A stretch of 64,000 nucleotides of DNA, from NCBI RefSeq assembly GCF_019668505.1, contig NZ_AP024371.1:124001-188000 (forward strand), in the 5' to 3' direction. Made by a program: the position numbers and the translations under genes. This stretch comes from Borrelia miyamotoi. GTDB lineage: Bacteria; Spirochaetota; Spirochaetia; Borreliales; Borreliaceae. The notes below the pieces were generated by a model. The model searched no databases. It was not told where the DNA came from and worked only from the letters and a program-made list of their open reading frames with translations. Positions 48,394 through 57,484 of this stretch are shown here, in pieces; position 1 is the first letter of the stretch, and every line of letters starts with the position of its first letter.

Positions 48394-49364
48394 CTAATGA
48401 CCTTAACAAATACATACAATAAGATAAATAAAAAAGAGATCACCAAAAAAATCTTGTATCTCAAAATACCAACAAGTAAAATATCACTTGAAACTTTTTT
48501 CATTATATCATTCCTTATATCATCAATAACATAACTTGTACCTTTCAAATATAAATTATAATAAGAACCCTTAAGAGAAGCTGCAAGAAGATTCAAATTA
48601 TCCTCATCAAGCATTGCTTTCACTGCATTGCCGTTTTTATCTTTAACAATCAAATTATCATAAACCAAAGGAGATGGTGTATCACTACCAATCCCAACTA
48701 CAAAGCTAGTAATATTACGCAAATCAACCAACTTAGAAAATCTATAATAATTATTATCACCCCAATCATCTCCATCCGTTAAAATTATTAAAAAATTATA
48801 ATAAGAATCATCTTTTATGCCCTGCAAGGCACTAAACACTCCTTCACCTAAAAAGCTACCAGGAGAACTTATTAGATCAGGCTCAATATAATTTAATACC
48901 TTATTCAAACTAGCTTTACCCTTAGAAAACGGCAATACTAGCAAGGATTTCCCTTTAAAAATAGTAAGCGAATACTCAGGATTCTCAAAATTATTTAAAA
49001 TTAAACTAACAAAATTTTTAGCGCTCTCAAGTCTGTTAACCGATTTTCCCTCATCAAAGGTTAACATACTACGAGAAATATCAAATACAAAAGATATCCT
49101 TATATTTGATCTCTTATCTTCAGTGGCTTTTTGTCCCCAAGAAATATCTAAGATAGCAATAATCAAAGAACCCAGACTTAATGTAAAAAAAAATATCATA
49201 AAAATTTTTTTTATATAATAATTTTTAATATAAGCATTATTAACATACATGAAACTTAAAGTCTTAAAAAATGGAATAACTTTTCTAAAGTTATGAGTGT
49301 ACACAATAAGAACTAAAAATAAAACAATAAACAAGTAAAAAGCATAATAATTGCCTACACTCAT
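48375..49364 (-). CDS. VWA-domain membrane protein (BatB-like)
   Basis: 329 residues. Two membrane helices near the N-terminus flank a short loop, and a C-terminal helix (ILLVGILRYKIFLVISFLFILLYVFV) ends the protein. Between them is a von Willebrand A domain with a MIDAS motif, D-x-S-x-S in FDISRSMLTF, and ILTDGDDWGDNN. A metal-dependent adhesion/complex role is inferred. The ATG overlaps the stop of the upstream gene (ATGA) with GAGG in front. In the Bat cluster. Confidence 0.85.
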   Translation of the reverse strand: MSVGNYYAFYLFIVLFLVLIVYTHNFRKVIPFFKTLSFMYVNNAYIKNYYIKKIFMIFFFTLSLGSLIIAILDISWGQKATEDKRSNIRISFVFDISRSMLTFDEGKSVNRLESAKNFVSLILNNFENPEYSLTIFKGKSLLVLPFSKGKASLNKVLNYIEPDLISSPGSFLGEGVFSALQGIKDDSYYNFLIILTDGDDWGDNNYYRFSKLVDLRNITSFVVGIGSDTPSPLVYDNLIVKDKNGNAVKAMLDEDNLNLLAASLKGSYYNLYLKGTSYVIDDIRNDIMKKVSSDILLVGILRYKIFLVISFLFILLYVFVKVIRWDETF

Positions 49365-50362
49365 AATACCTCTTTCAAAAAGACCTTAGAAAAAATAAAA
49401 TAAAGGATCAACAAACAAAATATGGCTAATAGAAATTCATTATGAACATCATCATTATCAACAGTAATTCTAACCTTTCTCTCTATATTTTCTTTCTTCG
49501 AAAAATCCTGAATTGCAAGTTTAAATGAAAAATCATCACCCACAGAATAAAAAAGCCCCCCTGTCTTACTTGAAATCTCAAAAAGCATACTAGAATCATA
49601 AACCTCTTTTAAAGTCCCTTGATAAAACCTACCAGATCGCAATTTAAATTTAACACTAAGCTGTTCACTGCTACCAATTCCAATAGAATAAATTTTAACA
49701 TTTAATCCTTGAGCAAGATTTATTACCTGATCCTTATAAACTTCATCTGAATTAACTACACCATCCGTCAAAACAATCACTGACTTTTTAGGTGCTTCAG
49801 AATGTTTCAAATGAGAAAGAGCAATGGAAATTCCAAGCCCCAAAGCAGAACCATTTCCAAGATCCATAATATAAATATTATCCAGCTTCTTAGAAAAAAA
49901 ATCTCTATCAACTGTCAGTGGAACTATTAACGAAGCTTCTTTTGCAAAAGCTACTAAACCAATATTATCATTCTCTCTTTGATAAGCAAAATATTTAATC
50001 AATTCCTTAGCAAATTCAAGTCTATTTTTAGATGAAAATTCAATAGCTCCCATGCTAGGAGATATATCTAACACAATAACAATATCAGCTCCACTGCTAA
50101 GATAGGTTAATTTTTTTTTCGAAATAGAAGGACCTGCTAAGGTTAAGATCATAACTATTATTGATAAATAAAAGAAAGTATAGGTTATAAAATACAAAAA
50201 ATTCAAACTATAATCCCTCAATTTTATAGAACCAAAATTTCCATAAATAGATACTGGAAATTTAACTTTCCCTCCCCTACGATTAAAAAAATGACTAAAA
50301 TAAATTATTAATGGAAGAATCAAAAGTAAAAATAAATAAAAAGGCTCATTAAATGTTAACAT
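49361..50362 (-). CDS. VWA-domain membrane protein (BatA-like)
   Basis: 333 residues from the ATG at 50362, which has GAGGTGATA directly upstream; a longer frame to 50386 lacks this. The protein has hydrophobic segments at the N-terminus (FYLFLLLILPLIIYF), a second helix near 60-85, a VWA domain with LDISPSMGAIEF (MIDAS), VVLTDGVVNSDEVY, and a last helix. BatA and BatB are normally paired. The frame shares its end with the next gene by an ATGA overlap. Confidence 0.87.
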   Translation of the reverse strand: MLTFNEPFYLFLLLILPLIIYFSHFFNRRGGKVKFPVSIYGNFGSIKLRDYSLNFLYFITYTFFYLSIIVMILTLAGPSISKKKLTYLSSGADIVIVLDISPSMGAIEFSSKNRLEFAKELIKYFAYQRENDNIGLVAFAKEASLIVPLTVDRDFFSKKLDNIYIMDLGNGSALGLGISIALSHLKHSEAPKKSVIVLTDGVVNSDEVYKDQVINLAQGLNVKIYSIGIGSSEQLSVKFKLRSGRFYQGTLKEVYDSSMLFEISSKTGGLFYSVGDDFSFKLAIQDFSKKENIERKVRITVDNDDVHNEFLLAIFCLLILYFIFSKVFLKEVL

Positions 50363-51248
50363 TATCACCTCTAATAAATTCATCAAAACTAAAAGCCGCT
50401 TTCTTTAGATCTTCTAAAATAAGCGATAGATTCCCACCAGACAAATTAATTCCACTAAATTTGCTAAAATCAGAAAGCCTAAAAACATTAACAAAAATTG
50501 AACAAATTTCATAAGGAACATTAATACTTTGCAAAATTTCAGAAATTTCTGTAGTAGTAATTGCATTAAAATTAAAACCTGTTTTTTTAGATAAATAAAC
50601 CCTTAAAGAAGAATTTAATAAATTATAAACAACAGCTTGTTCTTCATTATTTTTAACATAATTAGATAAAACAACTAACTGCTTCTGAAAAACTTTATAA
50701 GGTTTTCTCAACCTATGCCTCATTACTAAAAACACTAATAACTGCTTTACAAACTTTAAAAAATTAATAAATAAATAAGGCACTAATACAAGAGCTAAAA
50801 GAAAAATAATAAGATAAGTATTAGTGCCTGGAAGGAAAAGCACTCCTTCTATATCCTGAATTTTAAGAGAATCATTATCAGAAACTAACTTACTAGTATT
50901 TATTTTTATATTATTAAGAATTATTTTAAAAAATTTGTTACCATTGACAACATTTCCAGCATAAATACGTGGAAGAGTATTACTTCCAACATAAAATGAA
51001 ACAAAACATATTATTAATTCCCCACTCTCAGGTCTGTAAACAAGTGACTTAATCTCAACAAACTCATTTTTGATTTTCTCAAACTCAATAGGAATAAATA
51101 TTTCATCTTCACTAAGAATTAACGAAAATTTAAGCTCAACAGTATCTCCCACATAATAACGAGTTGGTATAAATATTTCATTTCTTAGCTCATAAGAAAA
51201 TAAATCAAAAGACAAAAAAAATGCAAAAAGAAAAATTGTATTTCTCAA
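50349..51248 (-). CDS. Bat-operon membrane protein, function unknown
   Basis: 299 residues. A signal peptide (NTIFLFAFFLSFDLFSYE) precedes a beta-rich periplasmic domain, then a membrane helix at about 145-165 (TYLIIFLLALVLVPYLFINFL) and a cytoplasmic helical tail (VVYNLLNSSLRVYLSKKTGFNF). Position between DUF58 and BatA matches a commonly seen membrane gene of these operons (DUF4381-like, uncertain). The start is TTG at 51248 with AAAGGAG eight bases upstream, overlapping the DUF58 stop as TTGA. Confidence 0.7.
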   Translation of the reverse strand: MRNTIFLFAFFLSFDLFSYELRNEIFIPTRYYVGDTVELKFSLILSEDEIFIPIEFEKIKNEFVEIKSLVYRPESGELIICFVSFYVGSNTLPRIYAGNVVNGNKFFKIILNNIKINTSKLVSDNDSLKIQDIEGVLFLPGTNTYLIIFLLALVLVPYLFINFLKFVKQLLVFLVMRHRLRKPYKVFQKQLVVLSNYVKNNEEQAVVYNLLNSSLRVYLSKKTGFNFNAITTTEISEILQSINVPYEICSIFVNVFRLSDFSKFSGINLSGGNLSLILEDLKKAAFSFDEFIRGDNVNI

Positions 51249-52129
51249 ATACTATTCTCCTTTTTTAAAAGAGCTTTCAATTTTCTAAAAACATCATCTT
51301 TTGTACTAATTTCTATAAAATTAATACCTCTTTTTATGCATTCTTTCCTCCATTTTATTTTATCTAGTGTCCAATAATTTTTATAACTATTTAATATAGC
51401 TTTACTAAATCCTGAAATTAAAAAATTCTCACGGGTTTCAATATCTTCATAAGTTAAAAACCCATATTGAGGAAGATTCTCATCAAGAAAATCTGTAAGC
51501 CTTATTGCAATAATATTATGACGTTTACTAAGAACAGTCAAAGATTTAAAATAATCACTGGCTTTAAAATCTGAAATAATGACAATCAAGGACCTTTTTT
51601 TATAATATTCAGCTGTATTTTTAAAGACATAAGTTAAATTACTTCCTCTTTTAAGCTTTCTATTTATTGTCTCATTTAAAATTAATCCTAAATGTGAATG
51701 TCCTTTCCTAGATGAAATAAACTTATCTGTTTCACTTGAAAAAAAAGTTATCCCTATCTTATCATTATTAAAAAATGCCATATGAGCAAAAATAGAAACT
51801 AATAAATCCTGAATTTCTTTTTTATTAGTCAAGCTTCCCAGAGTCATTGAAAGAGAATTATCAACAAGCAGATGAAGATTCATCCCCTTATCTTCTCTAA
51901 AAACCTTTGAAAATATACTATCTGTCTTTGAGCTAACGTTCCAATCAATCAATCTAGCATCATCTGTCTCCTCATATGGTCTAAACTCATAAAATTCAAG
52001 ACCAAGACCCTTAAAAATAGAACGATATCCCCCAAAATTAAGATCTAAGAGCATTTTTCTTGAGAAAAATTTTAAAGCTTTAATTTTAGTTTTAGTGCTA
52101 GTAGCATTTGATTCATTACTATATCGCAT
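51245..52129 (-). CDS. DUF58 protein of the Bat operon
   Basis: 294 residues. The core DUF58 motif is DDARLIDWNVSSKTDSIFSKVFREDKG (about 57-83), followed by LLVDNSLSM, a MIDAS-like D-x-S-x-S. It is soluble by sequence. DUF58 proteins accompany MoxR ATPases and VWA partners in chaperone-like systems. It lies 14 bp after moxR and overlaps the next gene. Confidence 0.85.
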   Translation of the reverse strand: MRYSNESNATSTKTKIKALKFFSRKMLLDLNFGGYRSIFKGLGLEFYEFRPYEETDDARLIDWNVSSKTDSIFSKVFREDKGMNLHLLVDNSLSMTLGSLTNKKEIQDLLVSIFAHMAFFNNDKIGITFFSSETDKFISSRKGHSHLGLILNETINRKLKRGSNLTYVFKNTAEYYKKRSLIVIISDFKASDYFKSLTVLSKRHNIIAIRLTDFLDENLPQYGFLTYEDIETRENFLISGFSKAILNSYKNYWTLDKIKWRKECIKRGINFIEISTKDDVFRKLKALLKKENSI

Positions 52130-52143
52130 ATTAAATGCAACCT

Positions 52144-53136
52144 CTAAGGAAGTGCCACAGCTGAGAGAAGTATCTTAATAATATCGTCAGTATTCATTTC
52201 CTCAACCTCTGCCTCATAAGATGGAATAATTCTATGCCTCAACACATTGTAAGCTACAGCCTTAACATCTTCAGGAAGAACAAACAACCGACCCTCATAA
52301 AGAGCATTAACACGAGCACATTTAAGCAAACTAAGTGATGCCCGAGGAGACGCCCCAAACTCAATATATTTAGTAAATGGATAAGTTTTTTTGTCACTTT
52401 CACGAGAAGCCGCTATTAAAGTAACAATGTAAAGCATTATTTTATCATCCACTTTAACCTTCCCTACTACACGCTTAAGATCTGTTAAAGAATAAGTATT
52501 CATTACCTTTGCAACTTTAATATTCTCAAGCCCACCATCAACTGAAAATATCTTAAGAAGCTTGATTTCATCTTGAATAGAAGGGTATTTCACATTCACC
52601 TTTAATAAAAATCTATCAAGTTGAGCTTCTGGCAAATTATAAGTCCCCTCTTGTTCAATTGGATTTTGTGTTGCAAGAACAAAAAATGGCTCTGGTAGCT
52701 TATGAGTCTCATCACCAAGGGTTACTTGACGTTCACCCATTGCCTCAAGAAGTGCTGACTGAACCTTTGCAGGAGCTCTATTAATTTCATCTGCCAAAAT
52801 AATATTTGAAAATACAGGTCCCTTTCTAACTTTGAAAGTTCCTGTCGTACTCTTATATACCATGTTACCCGTAAGATCAGAAGGCAAAAGGTCTGGAGTA
52901 AATTGCACTCTTTTAAACCCAAGATCAAGAACATCTGAAACTGTCTGAATCGTCAATGTTTTTGCAAGTCCCGGTACACCTTCAAGCAAGACATGCCCTT
53001 CAGTTAAAATTCCCATCAAAATAGCATCAATCATTTCTCTTTGACCAAGAATCCTACTCGAAACTTCTCTTCTAAACTTATTGATTAAACTTAATGCATT
53101 CTCTACTTCAGAATCTATTTGAAAACCACTTTTCAT
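52144..53136 (-). CDS. MoxR-family AAA+ ATPase
   Basis: 330 residues. Walker A is GVPGLAKTLT, Walker B ILADEINRAPAKVQSALLEAM, then LATQNPIEQEGTYNLPEAQLDRFLLKV, all typical MoxR. Such ATPases act as chaperones, often assembling or activating VWA-domain partners, which follow in this operon. The ATG has GTGGGAGTGG immediately upstream. It heads the seven-gene Bat-type cluster. Confidence 0.93.
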   Translation of the reverse strand: MKSGFQIDSEVENALSLINKFRREVSSRILGQREMIDAILMGILTEGHVLLEGVPGLAKTLTIQTVSDVLDLGFKRVQFTPDLLPSDLTGNMVYKSTTGTFKVRKGPVFSNIILADEINRAPAKVQSALLEAMGERQVTLGDETHKLPEPFFVLATQNPIEQEGTYNLPEAQLDRFLLKVNVKYPSIQDEIKLLKIFSVDGGLENIKVAKVMNTYSLTDLKRVVGKVKVDDKIMLYIVTLIAASRESDKKTYPFTKYIEFGASPRASLSLLKCARVNALYEGRLFVLPEDVKAVAYNVLRHRIIPSYEAEVEEMNTDDIIKILLSAVALP

Positions 53137-53294
53137 ACCACTCCCACAGTACTAAAATTTTTTTTATTAAAAATAAAATATAAACAATAAAACACAAAAA
53201 TAAAATCACTACCTAATAAATAATAAAATTCCTCTCCTTAGCGCTATTCATTACCTATGATATGATTTCTAATTTGTCAAAAAAGATTTCAATA
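53137..53294. other. Intergenic remainder upstream of moxR
   Basis: About 160 AT-rich bases between the decayed rsmG tail and the moxR start. Every frame has several stops. It must contain the moxR promoter, but I cannot identify one convincingly. Some of it may be further rsmG debris. Confidence 0.4.
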
Positions 53295-53483
53295 TCATCT
53301 AATACAAGCCATAATCAAATCTCCATACTTTAAAATATTTGCATATTTTCTTATATTTCTAATAAACTCTGACTGTAATAAATCCATTTTTATTTTCTCT
53401 TTATATCAACTTACAAATGCTTTATGTAAGTAAAAGGTCCCACCACCTAAAAACTTTTTAAGAAAGTTAAAATAATTCATCAT
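53295..53483 (-). pseudogene. Decayed C-terminal remnant of rsmG (16S rRNA m7G methyltransferase)
   Basis: Directly after mnmG, in one frame, the minus strand reads MMNYFNFLKKFLGGGTFYLH and on to KAFVS, then TGA (53406-53408), then YKEKIKMDLLQSEF and on to KYGDLIMACIR before a second stop. LKK-x-LGGGTFYLHK resembles the RsmG C-terminal motif L-x-x-G-G-x-F-x-x-x-K-G. In B. burgdorferi rsmG (gidB) sits between mnmG and moxR, by recollection, so a deleted and then frozen remnant fits. Most of the methyltransferase, including the SAM motif, is absent. Confidence 0.5.
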
Positions 53484-55345
53484 AACATCATTAAATTAGG
53501 TACTAGCTTACTTTTAGGACTTGAAAAATATATAAGCAAAACTTGAATATCCGTATTTCTAATGCCAGAGATTCTACTTGCCTGAGCAAGATTGGTTGGC
53601 TGAATTTTAGCAAATTTTTCCCTTGCTTCTCTAGACAGACCATCAATTTCATAATTGAAATCAAGAGGCAATTTAATGAGCTCAAGATTATTCATTTTAT
53701 TAATCAAATCTCTTTGCCTATTAATGTAACCTTCATACTTAATATCCAATTCAACCTGTTCAAGAATCACTGTGGAAGCACTTAACTTAGAATCTATATT
53801 AACAAGATCAATCAAATTAACATAGGGATCCTTTACAATATGATAAAAATCCTTATTAACATGTTTCTTTAATTGTAAGGTATTAGCTTCCTTTTCCTTA
53901 AGACGCCTCTGACGCAAAAGTTCCTTAATTTCTTCTATTTTTTTCTCCTTGAAAAAATATCTAGAATATTTTTCCTCACTAACCAGTCCAACTTCATATC
54001 CCCACTTAATCAACCTCTTATCACTAGTATCATGTCGTAAATTAAGCCTATGTTCAGCCCTTGAAGTAAACATTCTGTAAGGTTCCTTAGTCCCTTTAGT
54101 AACAAGGTCATCGATAAGCACTCCAATATAAGAACTCGCCCTTGGAAGTATCATAGGATCTTTCCCCTGTAATTTAAGTGCTGCATTAATGCCAGCCATC
54201 AACCCTTGGGCCGCAGCTTCCTCATACCCTGATGAACCATTAGTTTGCCCTGCAATAAAAAGTCCCTCAACCTTTTTAGTCTCAAGGCTTGCATACAGTT
54301 CAATGGGATTGATATAATCATACTCAACAGCATATCCAGGCCTTGTAATAACTGCATTTTCAAGCCCATCAATGCTATTGATTAATCTTTTTTGAACATC
54401 CTCGGGCAAAGATGAACTCAAGCCATTAAGATACATTTCTTCAGTACTTAATCCTTCAGGCTCAATAAATATTTGATGTCTATCTTTATCTTTGAATTTT
54501 ACTATCTTATCCTCAATTGAAGGACAATATCTTGGACCATTTCCAACAATTTCACCAGAATAAAGGGGAGAGAGATGCATATTATCACTAATTATCTCAT
54601 GGGTTTTTTTATTGGTATAAGTGATATAACAAGAAAGTTGGACTTTATCCATCTTAGTATTTGAAAAGGAAAAAGGAATGATATCAGAATCTCCAAATTG
54701 AATCTCTGTTTTTGCAAAATTTATACTTTTCCTGTGCACTCTTGCAGGTGTACCTGTTTTAAGCCTACCCATCTCAAAACCAAGATCAAGTAAAACCCTT
54801 TCAAGACCATAAGCAGCAGGCTCAGAAATTCTACCCATACAAGCCCTATACTCACCAATAAATATTTTACCTCTAAGAAAAGTCCCCGTTGTAAGCACTA
54901 CAACACGAGATTTAAATTTATTACCCCTCTCTGTAACAACACCTTGGATTTTATTTCTCATAGAATTAAGCAAAAAATCACAAACAGTATCTTGAAAAAG
55001 ATCAAGATTATCCTGTCTTTCTAATATTTCTTTTGCCTTAACTTGATATACCAATTTATCCGCCTGTGCACGAGGTGCCTGAACAGCAGGTCCTCGACTT
55101 TTATTTAAAATTCTAAATTGAATCATACTAAAGTCAATAAGGCAGCCCATTTCTCCTCCAAGAGCATCAATTTCGCGTACCATATTTCCCTTAGCAAGTC
55201 CACCAATAGCCGGATTGCAAGAAAGTTTACCAATTGTATCTAAATTTTGAGTAATTAAGAGAGTCTTAAAATTTAATCTTGATAGGGCAAGAGATGCCTC
55301 TATACCAGCATGTCCTCCTCCAATCACAATAGCATCAAAATCCAT
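53480..55345 (-). CDS. mnmG: tRNA uridine 5-carboxymethylaminomethyl modification enzyme MnmG
   Basis: 621 residues. The FAD-binding GGGHAGIEASLA is at the N-terminus; GGLAKGNMVREIDALGG, GTFLRGKIFIGEYRACMGR, AGQTNGSSGYEEAAAQGLMAG and TSRAEHRLNLRHDTSD are family signatures. With MnmE it modifies the wobble uridine of several tRNAs. The gene lies 6 bp after mnmE on the same strand. Its last codons overlap the start of the rsmG remnant. Confidence 0.97.
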   Translation of the reverse strand: MDFDAIVIGGGHAGIEASLALSRLNFKTLLITQNLDTIGKLSCNPAIGGLAKGNMVREIDALGGEMGCLIDFSMIQFRILNKSRGPAVQAPRAQADKLVYQVKAKEILERQDNLDLFQDTVCDFLLNSMRNKIQGVVTERGNKFKSRVVVLTTGTFLRGKIFIGEYRACMGRISEPAAYGLERVLLDLGFEMGRLKTGTPARVHRKSINFAKTEIQFGDSDIIPFSFSNTKMDKVQLSCYITYTNKKTHEIISDNMHLSPLYSGEIVGNGPRYCPSIEDKIVKFKDKDRHQIFIEPEGLSTEEMYLNGLSSSLPEDVQKRLINSIDGLENAVITRPGYAVEYDYINPIELYASLETKKVEGLFIAGQTNGSSGYEEAAAQGLMAGINAALKLQGKDPMILPRASSYIGVLIDDLVTKGTKEPYRMFTSRAEHRLNLRHDTSDKRLIKWGYEVGLVSEEKYSRYFFKEKKIEEIKELLRQRRLKEKEANTLQLKKHVNKDFYHIVKDPYVNLIDLVNIDSKLSASTVILEQVELDIKYEGYINRQRDLINKMNNLELIKLPLDFNYEIDGLSREAREKFAKIQPTNLAQASRISGIRNTDIQVLLIYFSSPKSKLVPNLMML

Positions 55346-55351
55346 ATCTAT

Positions 55352-56746
55352 CTATTTCCCTAAACAAAAATTTTTAAACATATTATTAAGTACATCCTCA
55401 TTCGTAACCTCACCTGTTATCTCACCTAAAAGATCAAGAATCTCATAAACATCAAATGCTAACATATCATAGTTTATATGCTGTTCTATTTTATTTAATA
55501 ACTCAATAATTAAATTATAAGTTTTCTTTAAAAGTTCTACCTGACGACTTGATGATACGATAACATCATAAGCATTAATATCAACATAATCAAAACATGC
55601 TAATGACTTCATCTTATCATAAAGAGAATCTATACCAAATAAAGTTTTCGTACTAATCTTTACTAAATTTGATGAATTTATATTACGTGAATTAAAAAAT
55701 GCAACTGTCCGCTCATCCTGTTCCAAATCAATTTTATTTAGAACAAAAAGTACTTTAGAATGTCCTCTATAAGAATCAATAAATTTTAAATCATCACTCG
55801 TTAATTTTGAACTTAAATCAATCATATAAAGAACTAAAGATGCTTCTTTGATCAAAGAATTACTCCTAACTATGCCCAACTGCTCAACAAAATCATTAGT
55901 CTCCCTAAATCCTGCTGTATCAAAAACGTTAAATAGAATACCATTAAGCTCAAAATTTGCTTGAATATAATCTCGTGTGGTACCAGCATAAGATGAGACT
56001 ATAGCTCTATCTTCTTTTAGCATCAAATTAAAAAGAGAAGATTTACCAACATTAACAGAACCTGCTAAAACTAATGTAATTCCATGATCCATCTTCTTTG
56101 AAATCTCATAAGAATTTATTAGTATCTTAAGTTCATCTCTATTTTTTGAAATAGTCTCAAAAGGAATAGCTACCTCATCTTCATCAGTTTCATAATCAAG
56201 ATGAACACTAAGTGCTGAGAGAAAATTTAACATATCTTTTTTGATCAAATTTATTTTAGAAAACAAAGATCCCGAAAGTTTGTTAATAGCAAGAGCATGG
56301 GTCTTATTGGTTTTCGCAGAAATTAACTCATTAACTGCTTCTGCTTTAGTAAGATCAACCTTTCCAGCCAAAAAAGAACGAAGCATAAATTCACCAGGCT
56401 CGGCCATCCTAAATCCCACTTTTAAAAAACAATCTATAATTCTCCTTATACCAATAAGAGATCCATGGGCCATAATCTCTATTGAATCTTGACCTGTAAA
56501 ACTTTTGGGAGCTCTATAAAGACAAACAACAACTTCATCTAATTTATCACCAGTTTCCCTATCTACTATAAACCCATAGTGAATTGTATGACCAGAGGCC
56601 TCAATAAGACGCTTGGGATCTGAGAACATTTTAGAAAATTTCCTAATAGAAGAAACCCCACTACTACGAATCACACATAAAGCACTACTAAGAAAAGGCG
56701 TAGCAAGTGCAACAATATCGTCTTCTCTTTGAAAAATATTACTCAT
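55352..56746 (-). CDS. mnmE: tRNA modification GTPase MnmE
   Basis: 464 residues. After an N-terminal tetrahydrofolate-binding domain comes a G domain with [24 protein letters not shown] and NKID; the protein ends in CLGK, the conserved C-x-G-K. MnmE acts with MnmG on wobble uridine. It is the first gene of the mnmE-mnmG unit, divergent from the flagellar operon. Confidence 0.96.
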   Translation of the reverse strand: MSNIFQREDDIVALATPFLSSALCVIRSSGVSSIRKFSKMFSDPKRLIEASGHTIHYGFIVDRETGDKLDEVVVCLYRAPKSFTGQDSIEIMAHGSLIGIRRIIDCFLKVGFRMAEPGEFMLRSFLAGKVDLTKAEAVNELISAKTNKTHALAINKLSGSLFSKINLIKKDMLNFLSALSVHLDYETDEDEVAIPFETISKNRDELKILINSYEISKKMDHGITLVLAGSVNVGKSSLFNLMLKEDRAIVSSYAGTTRDYIQANFELNGILFNVFDTAGFRETNDFVEQLGIVRSNSLIKEASLVLYMIDLSSKLTSDDLKFIDSYRGHSKVLFVLNKIDLEQDERTVAFFNSRNINSSNLVKISTKTLFGIDSLYDKMKSLACFDYVDINAYDVIVSSSRQVELLKKTYNLIIELLNKIEQHINYDMLAFDVYEILDLLGEITGEVTNEDVLNNMFKNFCLGK

Positions 56747-56924
56747 AAACTATAAAAAATTATAGCATAGCATGAATATTGAGCAAAAAGTTCTATAATA
56801 TCAAAAATCCTAAACTCCCATAAATTTACCCATAAAACCATTTCTAACGACAAATAAACTACTTTATGATTTATTTTAGCATAAAATAAACTAAATATCT
56901 GCTTATAAGACAAATGACCTAAAT

Positions 56925-56953
56925 TTGTAAATATTATAAATTTCACTTATAAT
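56925..56953 (+). promoter_or_regulatory. Putative sigma-70 promoter TTGTAA-17-TATAAT of the flgN-flgKL-fliW-csrA unit
   Basis: A perfect TATAAT at 56948-56953 is preceded at 17 bases by TTGTAA. Transcription should begin near 56959-56961, leaving a leader of only six to eight bases before the ATG at 56967 and no Shine-Dalgarno site. It is the best promoter match in the window. It reads away from mnmE. Confidence 0.58.
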
Positions 56954-56966
56954 TTATTCCATAAAG

Positions 56967-57461
56967 ATGAAAATCAAATTAGAAACAGAACTTAAAAATA
57001 TTCTACAAGAAGAAGTTCTTTTAGTAGAAAATATATACAGTATACATCTAAATATAAAAAAATGTCTTGATGACAAGAATGAATTAATGCTTAAAGAAGC
57101 AATCAATAAAACAAGCATCTACCTTAACAAGTTTAAAGACATAGAACAAAAGAGAGAAGAAATTTGGCAAAAGTTTACAGAGCATGGAAAATTTGAATCA
57201 ACTCACATGACTATAGAAAAACTATGTTCCGTTTATAAAAAAGAGATATATCATTATTTTCATCGATTGAGAATAGGAATATTGAACATTAAAAATTTAA
57301 ATTACTTAATATTAAGCTATGCAGAAACATCTCTTGATGTTTTAGATCTAATATTTAAAGATGCTCAAGAAAGTGTAGACAATATCACTTATAAAAATCC
57401 TTACGGGCCAAGAAGTGGAAACTTAAATGAAGCATCCGTTTTAATAAACAAAAGATTTTAA
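56967..57461 (+). CDS. flgN: FlgN-like flagellar chaperone
   Basis: 164 residues, wholly alpha-helical by composition with no signal peptide. Position immediately upstream of flgK-flgL is typical of FlgN, the chaperone for the hook-associated proteins FlgK and FlgL. The N-terminal segment LKNILQEEVLLVENIYSIHLNI fits long helices of the FlgN fold, but sequence conservation in this family is poor. The C-terminal YGPRSGNLNEASVLINKRF resembles the binding tail of FlgN. flgK follows 18 bp later. Confidence 0.7.
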   Translation: MKIKLETELKNILQEEVLLVENIYSIHLNIKKCLDDKNELMLKEAINKTSIYLNKFKDIEQKREEIWQKFTEHGKFESTHMTIEKLCSVYKKEIYHYFHRLRIGILNIKNLNYLILSYAETSLDVLDLIFKDAQESVDNITYKNPYGPRSGNLNEASVLINKRF

Positions 57462-57467
57462 CTACTT

Positions 57468-57484
57468 AAGGAGTTTAAAATGGA
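57468..57484 (+). promoter_or_regulatory. flgK ribosome-binding region with two GGA motifs (AAGGA, ATGGA)
   Basis: AAGGA at 57468-57472 is part of the Shine-Dalgarno element and ATGGA at 57480-57484 includes the start codon. Both match the CsrA core A-N-G-G-A and are 12 bases apart. csrA itself is at the end of this operon. AAGGA coincides with a normal ribosome-binding site, so this may be fortuitous. Confidence 0.3.

Noticed and set aside
56743-56946. A 67-residue minus-strand open frame overlapping the mnmE start
   Set aside because: It has no ribosome-binding site, its translation is low in complexity and it covers the promoter region of mnmE and flgN.
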